Notes: a model not told the origin generated them from the letters alone. Positions 1 through 7,215 are shown, counted from the first letter of the stretch. The stretch is 22,086 nt of DNA from CAZJPS01 sp964548055 (GCA_964548055.1 CAZJPS010000015.1:1-22086), one strand, 5' to 3'. Made by a program: numbers and translations.

Positions 1-614
1 GTAACCCTGCAGGAAACGTCATTGCCATCATGCCGCATCCAGAGCGGACGGAAACTGGTCATCCATATTTTGAATCACTGAGAAAATGGATTGAATCAGG
101 GAAATCAGGAAAAGCAATAAAAACTCCTAAACAGTCTGAATCGACATTCAATATTCCAGAAAGAGCGCCAAGATCGATAGAGCTGTTTATCGATACCATC
201 ATTGTGAATAATGAAGAAAGAACGGTGGAGCAGACTGCAAAAAAGTTTGCACCAAACATTCGACTTAAGCAGTGGAAGTATCTTTCACTTTCCGAGTCCG
301 ACCTTCAAAAAGCTCTGAAAGACCTCACTATTTTTAATCCACACAAAGAACGAGCATTTATCCGCAGACATGGAAAATTAATGCGATGGAATAGTGAAGC
401 TAAAAAAGAAGATACGTCGGAATCGAATGTGCTTACAGGAACTCTGCTCTTAAGAAGAGACATTCCAGATACAGGAGCATCGTCTTTTGGAGGAAAAAGT
501 GAGACAGGAGTGTGTTATGCGTGTTCTAATGTGTCTGAAAATGAATTGATGAAGCCAAAGGTATTAGAAGTGTTTGCAAATCTACACGCAAGTAGTCTCG
601 AAAAAATCCGGTGA
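1..614 (+). CDS. purQ: PurQ, FGAM synthase glutaminase subunit, 3' part, with long C-terminal tail (5' end outside window)
   Basis: The reading frame is open from the window edge (first full codon at 3). It starts with the residues NPAGNVIAIMPHPERT, the C-terminal signature of PurQ class-I glutaminases, which holds the catalytic His and Glu (HPE). PurQ supplies ammonia from glutamine for conversion of FGAR to FGAM in purine synthesis, working with PurL (and usually PurS). The family normally ends soon after the following YFESLRKWI segment. Here about 165 more residues follow: a Lys/Ser-rich linker, then a folded-looking region starting near IELFIDTIIVNN and ending in a stretch with GVCYAC. 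I do not recognise this tail. An ATG at 30 lies inside the signature and is not the real start. Stop is TGA at 612-614. purL lies about 17.7 kb away on the other strand. Identity of the N-terminal part is firm; the role of the tail is unknown. Confidence 0.85.
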   Translation, partial: NPAGNVIAIMPHPERTETGHPYFESLRKWIESGKSGKAIKTPKQSESTFNIPERAPRSIELFIDTIIVNNEERTVEQTAKKFAPNIRLKQWKYLSLSESDLQKALKDLTIFNPHKERAFIRRHGKLMRWNSEAKKEDTSESNVLTGTLLLRRDIPDTGASSFGGKSETGVCYACSNVSENELMKPKVLEVFANLHASSLEKIR

Positions 615-619
615 TTGTG

Positions 620-647
620 TTGTATTTATGTAAATAATGTTTATTAT
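620..647 (+). promoter_or_regulatory. Possible promoter for the 114-aa hypothetical
   Basis: A TTGTAT hexamer (620-625), a 16-nt spacer and TATTAT (642-647) lie 8 nt before the ATG at 656. This geometry would give a leaderless or nearly leaderless transcript. A GGAG at 650-653 is only 2 nt from the start, too close for a normal Shine-Dalgarno. The -35 match is weak. Confidence 0.3.
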
Positions 648-655
648 GTGGAGCT

Positions 656-1000
656 ATGCGTATTTCCAAGGATTCCGCCACTGAACTGTATGAACGTGCG
701 CTTGCAGAGGAATTAGCATTTTTGCGAAGTGCGAAGAATTTTGAAAAAACTGAAAAAGCGATAGATAGAATTGCAAAACTTCTAACAGAGAGAATTACAG
801 AAATTAATGAGGAGTTACGAAGTATTCTTTTAATGGAATTTAATCATAAATACAATAATTTGCCACGCGCAACATCAGAGGAACTGTTGGAAATTTATAT
901 TGAAATTTTATTGAGAATGGCAAAATTAATCCCAAAACCCACAGAGCCCTTTTGCACAGATCCAGATGGAGATGGACCTTGGGGTGGAAGGGCTGCATAG
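656..1000 (+). CDS. Small helical hypothetical protein, 114 aa
   Basis: I do not recognise this protein. It is Glu/Lys/Leu rich and looks almost wholly alpha-helical from about residue 8 to 92, with heptad-like spacing that could form a coiled coil. It ends in a short acidic, Gly-rich tail (DPDGDGPWGG). There is no signal peptide or membrane segment. It lies 41 nt after purQ and 43 nt before the SpoU methylase gene on the same strand. Codon use looks like its neighbours. The reading frame is convincing because its start fits the local -10 pattern and it fills the space between two solid genes, but no function can be assigned. Confidence 0.6.
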   Translation: MRISKDSATELYERALAEELAFLRSAKNFEKTEKAIDRIAKLLTERITEINEELRSILLMEFNHKYNNLPRATSEELLEIYIEILLRMAKLIPKPTEPFCTDPDGDGPWGGRAA

Positions 1001-1043
1001 AATGGCCTTTTCAGCTTAATAAATAGTCATTAAGGTGTTGTAG

Positions 1044-1502
1044 ATGACTAATCGCCAGATAGCCCTTTTGGCCTACAATGTACGTTCTTTATGGAATGTG
1101 GGTTCTTTTTTTAGAACGTGCGACGCATTTACAGTAGAAAAGATCTATTTAACTGGTTACACAGGTCATCCACCTCGCAAAGAGATAACGAAGACTGCAT
1201 TAGGGGCGGAAGAAACTGTGCCTTGGGAACATATGGCCGATCCAATCGAAGTAGTGCAAAAATTAAAGCAAGAAGGGTGGAGTATTGCAGCACTTGAGCT
1301 TCTTCCGGAATCGAAAGATATTCGTGAGTACGATCCGCCGGAAAAAGTATGCATTATCGTGGGACATGAGCTGACGGGAGTTCCTGAAGAACTTGTGAGG
1401 CTATGTGATGACCTTATTAAAATTCCTATGCTTGGGAAAAAGGAATCACTAAACGTGGCCGTGGCGGCGGGTATTGCATTACATTACGTAAGACACGCTT
1501 AA
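1044..1502 (+). CDS. SpoU/TrmH-family RNA 2'-O-ribose methyltransferase
   Basis: This 152-aa protein is a minimal SPOUT methyltransferase that would use S-adenosylmethionine to methylate a ribose 2'-OH in tRNA or rRNA. The three SpoU motifs are all visible: motif 1 around residues 12-28 (NVRSLWNVGSFFRTCDAF, with the conserved Asn and Arg), motif 2 IIVGHELTGVP near residues 104-114, and motif 3 IPMLGKKESLNVAVA near 127-141, which forms the trefoil-knot SAM site. It lacks the extra N-terminal RNA-binding domain of TrmH/RlmB, so the target base cannot be named. An AAGGTG Shine-Dalgarno-like sequence (1032-1037) sits 6 nt before the ATG. The stop overlaps the stop of the convergent aquaporin gene by 4 bp. 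Confidence 0.9.
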   Translation: MTNRQIALLAYNVRSLWNVGSFFRTCDAFTVEKIYLTGYTGHPPRKEITKTALGAEETVPWEHMADPIEVVQKLKQEGWSIAALELLPESKDIREYDPPEKVCIIVGHELTGVPEELVRLCDDLIKIPMLGKKESLNVAVAAGIALHYVRHA

Positions 1503-2101
1503 GCCTTCTTAAGCTCAAAAAGCTTTTTGCATGACCATGCACCGCAGATTGCGCCGGCAATTGGACCAAGAATGTACATGGAATGAAAAGATCCTATCCC
1601 AAGAGCAACAGCTGGGTTTAATATGGCATTTGCAAATGGAAATGCAATGTATATACCTATAAACAACGATACCCCAACTACAAGTCCTGACAGGAGCGGA
1701 TCCACTCTTTTATGTGTGACCGCAGTTACTCCAAATGCTAAAAAAAATGTTCCTAGCGCCTCTGCGGCGCCTTCTATAAGGCTTCCATCCGTAGGGATAG
1801 TTATACCCTCTCCGTTGAGCAATGTTCCTAAAAAAAGCGCGAGTGTGGCTCCTGCAAGTTGGGCTACAACGTATAAAACGGCATCCCGCTTAGAAATGTC
1901 CCCTGTTGTAAAAAGCGCAATGGATATCGCTGGGTTTACATGAGCACCGCTAAGCTTACCAATTAAATACACGAACAACCCGACTGTTAGAGCGGCAACT
2001 ATTGGCGTAGAAAACGGCATTGTAAATGCAACGGAAAGCCACACTACAAATGTGAGAGTAAAAGTTCCGAGCAATTCAGCAAGATACCGTTGGTAGTTCA
2101 T
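1499..2101 (-). CDS. MIP-family channel (aquaporin-like), 200 aa
   Basis: This is an inner-membrane channel of the major intrinsic protein family, with about six hydrophobic segments and the two pore half-helices. NPA boxes stand at about residues 56-58 (SGAHVNPAIS) and 162-164 (ANAILNPAVALG), so the water/glycerol pore fold is clear. At 200 aa it is short for the family. The residue after the second NPA is Val165 where classical aquaporins and GlpF have the Arg of the selectivity filter. Substrate therefore cannot be guessed from the usual rules; water, a small neutral solute or gas are all possible. It converges with the SpoU gene, the two stops overlapping at 1499-1502. Upstream lies the 191-bp spacer to priA, in which no clear promoter was found. 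Confidence 0.88.
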   Translation of the reverse strand: MNYQRYLAELLGTFTLTFVVWLSVAFTMPFSTPIVAALTVGLFVYLIGKLSGAHVNPAISIALFTTGDISKRDAVLYVVAQLAGATLALFLGTLLNGEGITIPTDGSLIEGAAEALGTFFLAFGVTAVTHKRVDPLLSGLVVGVSLFIGIYIAFPFANAILNPAVALGIGSFHSMYILGPIAGAICGAWSCKKLFELKKA

Positions 2102-2292
2102 GAAAAATGGGGGTAAACATCGACAGCGTAGCTTAAAGAGTGAGGTTTACAAAGAGATAACAGTCTGAGGAAATTTTCAATAGTTAAATTTCAAGTTCCA
2201 AGAAAGTTTTACATTCAATTTTAAAAAATAAATTTCTTTATGCCTTCTTAAAGATTGGAACTTGTACTTTGTAACTTTACTCAAGCTAATTC
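2102..2292. other. Gene-free spacer with an inverted repeat
   Basis: No gene is visible in these 191 bp between the aquaporin start and the priA stop (both minus strand). It holds a perfect 9-bp inverted repeat, CAAGTTCCA at 2192-2200 and TGGAACTTG at 2256-2264. The similarity continues imperfectly on both sides (AGTTA..AA words), so the arms can be extended to about 20 nt with mismatches. The T-rich character and position after priA would allow a transcript-end function, but no clean stem plus U-tract is present. Confidence 0.45.
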
Positions 2293-4425
2293 TTAAATAG
2301 TCTCCATTGCATCTATATCAACTACAGCGTCTTTCAAATCCACATACGGCAGTACTTCTTTCGGAGAAGATCCTCGCATGAGAACATGCCACACTTTTCC
2401 TCCTCCAAACAGAGTAGGAGATACGCTCGCTTTGGTGTCATTCCCAATTTTGGTAGCCGCGGCAATCACATTTCCATGCAGTTTGCGTGCAAGCAGTTCA
2501 CATTTTTCTCCGCGCACGATAAGCCGAACCATGTGGGTGGCGGGAGGATATCCGCTATAAATGCGAATTTTTAATTCATTTTCCAAATATTTTTCTGTTT
2601 CGTGGTTGGCAGCTGCGAGTACTTCTAGGGATGTTGGGCGGAACGTCTGAATGATCACTTCGCCTGGTTTAGCGCGGCCACTGCGTCCTGTAAGCTGTGT
2701 AAGAAGCTGAAAGATTCGCTCTCCTGCTCTAAAATGCGGAAGTGAGAGCCCCACATCTGCAAGCATTACGGCTGCGAGAGTCACATTAGGAAGATCAAGT
2801 CCTTTTACTACAGATTGCGTTCCAAGCAGAATATCTGCGGCACCTGATTTCATCTTTTCTAGAATGCCGCGCATTTGTTCAGGATCCTGAAGCGTATCTT
2901 TGTCGGCACGCAAAAGACGTGCTGACGGAAATAGATGCTGCAACAGAATTTCAATTCTCTGAGTTCCTGCACCTATGGCATGTAGTTTTGTGCTGTTACA
3001 GTGAGGGCACACGGGCGGAACATCAGCCATGATGCCGGTGGTGTGATCCAGCAAAAATGGGCGTCCACTCTGCGTGTGGTGCAGTGTGTAGGGAAGCTGC
3101 GATTCTGGGCATACGATGCGGCGGCGGCACTGCAAGCAGAGGAGGGAACTGGCAACCCCGCGTCGATTCAAGAAGAGTACAGTTTGCTCTTTTTTTTGCA
3201 GCTGTTTCCGAATCGCATCGATGAGAGTAGGGGAGAATGGATACAAATTTCCAAACTGCACATCTGCCAAATCCACCACTTTCACTTTTGGAAGAGGCTG
3301 CTCCTTATAGCGCATTGGAAGCCTTGCCAGCATGTAGCGTCCACTCTTCGCTTTCGCCCACGATTCTAAAGAAGGTGTGGCGCTTCCAAGTACTAATTTG
3401 GCTTTCCACAGCCTGCAGAGAACCTCTGCTGTATCTCTAGCATGATACCGTGGAGTTTGTTCATTTTTATATGTCCATTCATGCTCTTCATCCAGAATGA
3501 CGACGCCTAAATTTTTACAGGGAGCAAACAATGCACTACGAGAGCCAATGATGAGAGACACCTGCCCACTGTGAATCCGTTTCCATTCTTTTCTGCGTTG
3601 CGCTTCTGAAAGACGACTATGCAGAATGCAAATTGTTTCTCGTTCTAGGAGTGCTTCAAAACGGTGAATAAAATGTTCCGTAAGAAGAATTTCTGGGAGC
3701 AGCAAAATTGCCTGTTTTCCCGTAGCAATAGCATCGGCAATCAATTTGGCGTAAATTTCTGTTTTGCCGCTTCCAGTAACACCAAATAGGAGTGTCGGCT
3801 TTTCACTTCGAACGATGGAATTGTATACAGCTTCCTGAGCTGGAGTAAGCACGGGATGTGCTTTGATGAGTGAAGGTGATATTCTTTGAAGGTCAGCTTC
3901 TTCTTTACGTTTTTCCAGAGTGATCATTCCTTTTTGTTCCAGTGTTGCCAGCACTGCAGAAGATGCGCCTGTTTCTCTCATCACATCTTTGCGCGCTGCC
4001 CATTCCACTCCTGATAGATACTCCAACACAGCAATTTGTTTCTTTCCGCGTAGAGAATCTTCTTTTCCTTTTGTTAGTCTGTATCCCACAATGTCTTTAG
4101 GGAGAACAGATGACCATGGAGCAGGCGGAAGCCACAACCCGACTGTGGATCTTACAGAGCAAAAGTAATAATCGGACATCCACTGTGCTGTTTGGAGTGC
4201 TTGAGTGGAGAGGAGAGAATCATTTCCTAAAATATCTTTCACCTTTTTTACATCAAACGTTTCCTGTGCTCGTTTTTCCAAAATTCCAATCACAATTCCT
4301 TCCACAAGTTTATTACGAAGAGGCACCCGGACTGGTGAACCAATGTTTAAAGATGCATCCACTTCATACGTGAGACCGTTTCCTATGCCGAAGGATCTGG
4401 AAGCTGTAACAACGGTGCAGTACAT
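2293..4425 (-). CDS. priA: PriA, primosomal replication-restart helicase
   Basis: A 710-aa 3'-5' DNA helicase that recognises stalled forks and reloads the replisome. Visible in order: N-terminal fork-binding domain (about 1-100), Walker A GVTGSGKT (215-222), DEEH box (312-315), GSATPS (347-352), a zinc-ribbon insertion (about 430-476), then helicase lobe 2 with LLGTQSVVKGLDLP and QLTGRSGRAKPGEV. The zinc region is unusual. Cys430, Cys433, Cys473 and Cys476 (one zinc site) are kept. In the second site only Cys439 remains; the other three positions appear to be Ser442, Asp460 and Thr463. The gene starts 67 nt after the helicase stop on the same strand, so the two may be co-transcribed. No clear Shine-Dalgarno precedes the ATG. 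Confidence 0.95.
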   Translation of the reverse strand: MYCTVVTASRSFGIGNGLTYEVDASLNIGSPVRVPLRNKLVEGIVIGILEKRAQETFDVKKVKDILGNDSLLSTQALQTAQWMSDYYFCSVRSTVGLWLPPAPWSSVLPKDIVGYRLTKGKEDSLRGKKQIAVLEYLSGVEWAARKDVMRETGASSAVLATLEQKGMITLEKRKEEADLQRISPSLIKAHPVLTPAQEAVYNSIVRSEKPTLLFGVTGSGKTEIYAKLIADAIATGKQAILLLPEILLTEHFIHRFEALLERETICILHSRLSEAQRRKEWKRIHSGQVSLIIGSRSALFAPCKNLGVVILDEEHEWTYKNEQTPRYHARDTAEVLCRLWKAKLVLGSATPSLESWAKAKSGRYMLARLPMRYKEQPLPKVKVVDLADVQFGNLYPFSPTLIDAIRKQLQKKEQTVLFLNRRGVASSLLCLQCRRRIVCPESQLPYTLHHTQSGRPFLLDHTTGIMADVPPVCPHCNSTKLHAIGAGTQRIEILLQHLFPSARLLRADKDTLQDPEQMRGILEKMKSGAADILLGTQSVVKGLDLPNVTLAAVMLADVGLSLPHFRAGERIFQLLTQLTGRSGRAKPGEVIIQTFRPTSLEVLAAANHETEKYLENELKIRIYSGYPPATHMVRLIVRGEKCELLARKLHGNVIAAATKIGNDTKASVSPTLFGGGKVWHVLMRGSSPKEVLPYVDLKDAVVDIDAMETI

Positions 4426-4492
4426 ATCTGTTAGTGTGCACCTGAAGAATCAAGAGGGAAAGAAAAAGGTGGGTATTAGTACACCTGCAGTC

Positions 4493-5759
4493 TTACCGCC
4501 TAAAATTCCTATTCCCACCTCTGAACGGCGGTCTGCTTCTTGGTTTGCGGANNNNNNNNNNGGAATGCATTATATCCTCCCTGATCTCGATCTTCACGAT
4601 CATCGCCAGCAGGAACTGCACGTGGAGGTGGTAGTTGTGGCAAAGAGGTTCTTTTAAGTGTTGTGCGTATTAATCTTTCAATATTACGGATTTCGGATGA
4701 CTGATCGGGGCTTGCAAAGGAAATAGCACGACCTTCGCGGCCTGCTCGTGCTGTTCTGCCAATGCGGTGCACGTAATCTTCGGCATTATCAGGCAGATCA
4801 TGGTTGATCACTACTTCAATACCCGATACATCGATGCCACGTGCTGCGATATCAGTTGCCACAAGTACTCTATATCTACCCGATTTAAATCCTTCTAAGG
4901 CTTCTCTGCGTTGGCCAAGTGAACGGTTTGCGTGGATTTCTGCTGCTTTGTGTCCCATTGCGCGAACTGACTTTGTGATCTTCTTTGCACCGTGCTTAGT
5001 TCGAGAGAACACGAGCACCGTTCCTTTATATTCTTCCAATAATTTTTCGAGGAGCCGGATTTTTTCGTCTTTGCGCACAATGAAGAGTTCTTGTTCCACT
5101 TTTTCTGCAGCTGTTCCAGCTGGAGCTACTTCAATACGCAGTGGCATCTTCATATGATGCGTAGCCAGTTTGACGATGGAATGTGGCATGGTTGCCGAAA
5201 AGAGCATCGTCTGACGCTCTTTGGGTACATGCTTGAGGATTCTTTCTACTTGAGGCGCAAATCCCATATCGAGCATTCGGTCTGCTTCATCCATCACCAG
5301 AATTTTTACTTCCTTCAACGTAATTGTTCCTTGCTGCAAGTGATCGTTCAGTCTTCCAGGTGTTGCAATAAGGATACGTGGGTTGCGGCGGATCATCTCC
5401 ACTTGATTGCGCATAGAAGCTCCTCCAATAAATACAGCGATTCCGATGCCAAACATCCTAGCTATTGGAGACAGTGATTCTTCCACTTGGTAAGCAAGTT
5501 CGCGAGTTGGTACCACAACTAAGGCTCTTCCGCCCTTCTGAGAGAGCTGCTGGAGCATCGGGATACCGAAAGCAAGGGTTTTGCCTGTTCCTGTTTGAGC
5601 AATACCAATCACATCCTTTCCTTGTACGGCTACAGGGATGGCTTGATGCTGAATAGGCGTTGGAGACGTGAATTTGTTCTTTGTAAGCATTTCTAAAATC
5701 TGAGGCGTAATGCCAAGATTTTCAAATGTGGTCGATTGGGGCTGACTTACGTCTTTCAC
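4493..5759 (-). CDS. DEAD-box ATP-dependent RNA helicase (RhlE/DeaD-like), interrupted by a scaffold gap
   Basis: It unwinds RNA duplexes in ribosome assembly or mRNA decay. All core motifs are present: Q motif (FENLGITPQIL ... TPIQHQAIP), AQTGTGKT, PTRELAYQ, TPGRL, DEAD, FSATMP, VLVFSRT, ATDIAARGIDV and HRIGRTARAG. The 3' end crosses ten N at 4552-4561. Past the gap the frame that fits the family gives a basic tail with PRSRPPFRGGNRNFRR and stops at 4493-4495. The frame that simply counts ten N instead stops at 4509 with an unconvincing tail. The start is uncertain. GTG at 5757-5759 begins the conserved part and has TATACA 9 nt upstream. An ATG at 5853-5855 has a purine-rich SD-like sequence but would overlap the divergent yhhQ start and add unconserved-looking residues. 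Confidence 0.88.
4552..4561. other. Assembly gap (10 N)
   Basis: Ten undetermined bases lie inside the tail of the helicase gene. Ten is likely a placeholder rather than a measured length, because the most sensible reading frames on the two sides do not match across exactly ten bases. RGG-type repeats are a plausible reason for the assembly break. Confidence 0.95.
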
Positions 5760-5830
5760 GAGAGTGAGTGTATAGGAGAAAATGGCTGCCGTATACGTGA
5801 ATTTTAGGTTTTGCACTCTTTCTTTACCAT

Positions 5831-5836
5831 AGGTGG
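5831..5836 (+). promoter_or_regulatory. Shine-Dalgarno sequence that sets the yhhQ start
   Basis: AGGTGG lies 8 nt before ATG 5845-5847. It overlaps an in-frame GTG at 5833, which argues that the ATG, not the GTG, is the true start of the transporter gene. Confidence 0.6.
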
Positions 5837-5844
5837 CTGCTACA

Positions 5845-6534
5845 ATGCTGCCCATTTCCCCTCCCTCCGTGAAAGACACAAAGTTCTTCCCATTCCTCTC
5901 AAGTCTCTTTATTACAACGCTGATCGTTTCCAACATTATTGCCGTTAAAATTGGTAGCTTTGGAGGATACTTTCTTCCTGTAGCTGTCATTATTTTCCCT
6001 GTGAGTTACATTTTGGGAGATATTCTCACGGAGGTATATGGATATGCCGCAACAAGACGTGTGCTCTGGACTGGATTTGCGTGCAACCTACTTGTGGTCT
6101 TCGCCATCTGGATAGCTCGTGTTATACCAGCTGCTCCATTTTATGAAGGACAAACTGCCTTCGATACAATTCTAGGTTCGACACCACGCATTCTCGCAGC
6201 ATCATTTGTGGCATATCTCGTAGGTGGATTTAGCAATTCCTTCATTATGGCCAAATTGAAAATTGCAACGAAGGGCAGATTTTTGTGGGTACGCACCATT
6301 ACATCCACAATTGTTGGTGAAGGTCTGGATTCCTCCATCTTCATCACACTCGCATTCGCAAATGTCTTTCCGGGCGTTCAGATTGTGGTATTAGTGCTTA
6401 CTCAATGGATCTTTAAAGTTCTCTTTGAAGTGATTGCTACTCCATTTACATATGGAATTGTAAGTTTCCTTAAAAAAAAGGAGCAGATGGATGCATATGA
6501 TGTGAGTACGAACTTTAATCCTTTACAAATTTAA
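5845..6534 (+). CDS. yhhQ: YhhQ-type queuosine precursor transporter
   Basis: A 229-aa inner-membrane protein of the VUT/YhhQ family (about six hydrophobic segments), which imports queuosine precursors such as preQ0 or preQ1. Family features: an N-terminal segment with SNIIAVKIGSFGG, followed by FPVSYILGDILTEVYGY, whose Asp/Glu-rich loop is typical, and a later VGEGLDSSIFI stretch with conserved Gly, Glu, Asp and Ser. Only 3 nt separate its stop from the start of queF, so the two are an operon. Together they read as uptake of preQ0 and its reduction to preQ1, for insertion in tRNA by a Tgt encoded elsewhere. It is divergent from the DEAD-box helicase gene. The start at 5845 is chosen by its SD. 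Confidence 0.88.
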   Translation: MLPISPPSVKDTKFFPFLSSLFITTLIVSNIIAVKIGSFGGYFLPVAVIIFPVSYILGDILTEVYGYAATRRVLWTGFACNLLVVFAIWIARVIPAAPFYEGQTAFDTILGSTPRILAASFVAYLVGGFSNSFIMAKLKIATKGRFLWVRTITSTIVGEGLDSSIFITLAFANVFPGVQIVVLVLTQWIFKVLFEVIATPFTYGIVSFLKKKEQMDAYDVSTNFNPLQI

Positions 6535-6537
6535 ACT

Positions 6538-6936
6538 ATGCCTACAAAGAAATCGGATCTCGCATCGCTCACAAAGCTAGGTAAAAAGGCTTCGCCATCC
6601 AGAACGCTGGAGGCATTTCCAAATCATCATCCAGGAAAACTGGAAGTAAGCCTGCATTGCACAGAATTTACGTGTCTTTGTCCTCTTACCGGACAGCCTG
6701 ATTTTGCAACGATCGATATCACCTACGTTCCGGATGCCTTTGTTGTGGAATCAAAATCGATGAAGCTCTACTTAGAAACCTTTCGAAATGTGGGTGTATT
6801 TCATGAGCATTTGGCTGTAGATATTGGGGAAGACTTCGTGAAATTTGTGAAGCCGTTAGCCCTTTCTGTGACCGTTCATTTCAATATACGAGGTGGAATA
6901 GCGATTGATGCCACTTACCACTATGAGAAGCCGTGA
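6538..6936 (+). CDS. queF: QueF, NADPH-dependent preQ0 reductase
   Basis: This 132-aa protein reduces the nitrile of 7-cyano-7-deazaguanine (preQ0) to preQ1 with NADPH, a late step of queuosine synthesis. It is the short unimodular, T-fold type. Visible signatures are EFTCLCPLTGQPDFATI with the nucleophilic Cys48 (thioimide-forming) and Asp55, then VESKSMKLYLETFRN, the QueF motif for substrate and cofactor binding, and FHEHL with the family His-Glu. It is preceded by yhhQ at a 3-nt spacing. No queC, queD or queE is in the window, which fits salvage of imported preQ0 but does not prove it. Stop TGA. No strong SD is seen, so translational coupling is likely. Confidence 0.93.
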   Translation: MPTKKSDLASLTKLGKKASPSRTLEAFPNHHPGKLEVSLHCTEFTCLCPLTGQPDFATIDITYVPDAFVVESKSMKLYLETFRNVGVFHEHLAVDIGEDFVKFVKPLALSVTVHFNIRGGIAIDATYHYEKP

Positions 6937-6984
6937 ATTTAGGTAGAATACACCGGTCGAGCAGCGACATTAGCTTTTGTTCAT

Positions 6985-6990
6985 TATCAT
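6985..6990 (+). promoter_or_regulatory. Possible -10 box of the tRNA-Pro gene
   Basis: TATCAT (5 of 6 matches to TATAAT) lies 12 nt before the tRNA 5' end. No convincing -35 hexamer was found at 16-18 nt upstream. The tRNA-fMet gene has a similar spacing of 11 nt. Confidence 0.35.
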
Positions 6991-7002
6991 TCTCTAAATC
7001 GT

Positions 7003-7079
7003 CGGGATGTAGCTCAGTTGGCTAGAGCGCCTGGTTTGGGACCAGGAGGCCGTGGGTTCGAGTCCCTCCATCCCGACCA
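7003..7079 (+). tRNA. tRNA-Pro (anticodon UGG)
   Basis: A full cloverleaf folds. The acceptor stem is CGGGATG with CATCCCG, the anticodon stem CCTGG/CCAGG encloses loop TTTGGGA (anticodon TGG), and the T-loop is GTTCGAGTC. The discriminator A is at 7076 and the 3' CCA is encoded at 7077-7079. The same CCA is the first three bases of the palindromic element that follows. No spacer separates them. Confidence 0.97.
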
Positions 7080-7184
7080 CGTAAAATCGCTTACGCGATC
7101 ACGTGGCACAGCCACTACTTCTAAATGAGTACTATGTCATATGCGTTTTACGTGCCACGTGATGCCGCAGGCATTTTTACGTGG
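7077..7184 (+). repeat. tRNA-end palindromic element, copy 1 (about 108 bp, 10-bp terminal inverted repeats)
   Basis: The element starts on the CCA of tRNA-Pro and runs to 7184. Its ends are CCACGTAAAA (7077-7086) and TTTTACGTGG (7175-7184), a perfect 10-bp terminal inverted repeat. Inside are two 30-bp palindromic units, each bounded by CCACGT and ACGTGG. Unit A (7077-7106) folds through ATCGC-TTAC-GCGAT. Unit B (7155-7184) folds through ATGCC-GCA-GGCAT followed by five T, which also resembles a small intrinsic terminator for the tRNA transcript. A 48-nt spacer joins them and ends in a partial further unit (GCGTTTTACGTG). A second copy lies on tRNA-fMet at 14533-14641 in the same orientation relative to the tRNA; unit B is identical in all 30 bases and unit A differs only at two loop bases. 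Confidence 0.85.
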
Positions 7185-7186
7185 CT

Positions 7187-7215
7187 ATGTCAGAGCGCCC
7201 AATCGGGGATACACT
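7187..7215 (+). promoter_or_regulatory. Possible promoter of the GIY-YIG gene
   Basis: ATGTCA (7187-7192, 4 of 6 to TTGACA), a 17-nt spacer and TACACT (7210-7215) stand 8 nt before the ATG at 7224. The -35 begins only 2 nt after the end of the palindromic element. A leaderless transcript is suggested. Confidence 0.35.

Noticed and set aside
3001..3369. Plus-strand open frames inside priA (and similar ones opposite purL, pdxS, lepA and the bactofilin-like gene)
   Set aside because: They are antisense shadows of strongly conserved genes, with no recognisable domains and no start signals.
5760..5990. Long N-terminus of the DEAD-box helicase up to 5990
   Set aside because: It overlaps the divergent yhhQ coding region by about 145 bp, and the residues before FENLGI resemble a translated intergenic region.
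7077..7184. CRISPR-like array from the 30-bp repeated units
   Set aside because: Only two units per site, they are not the same unit repeated, no set of equal spacers exists, and no cas genes are present.
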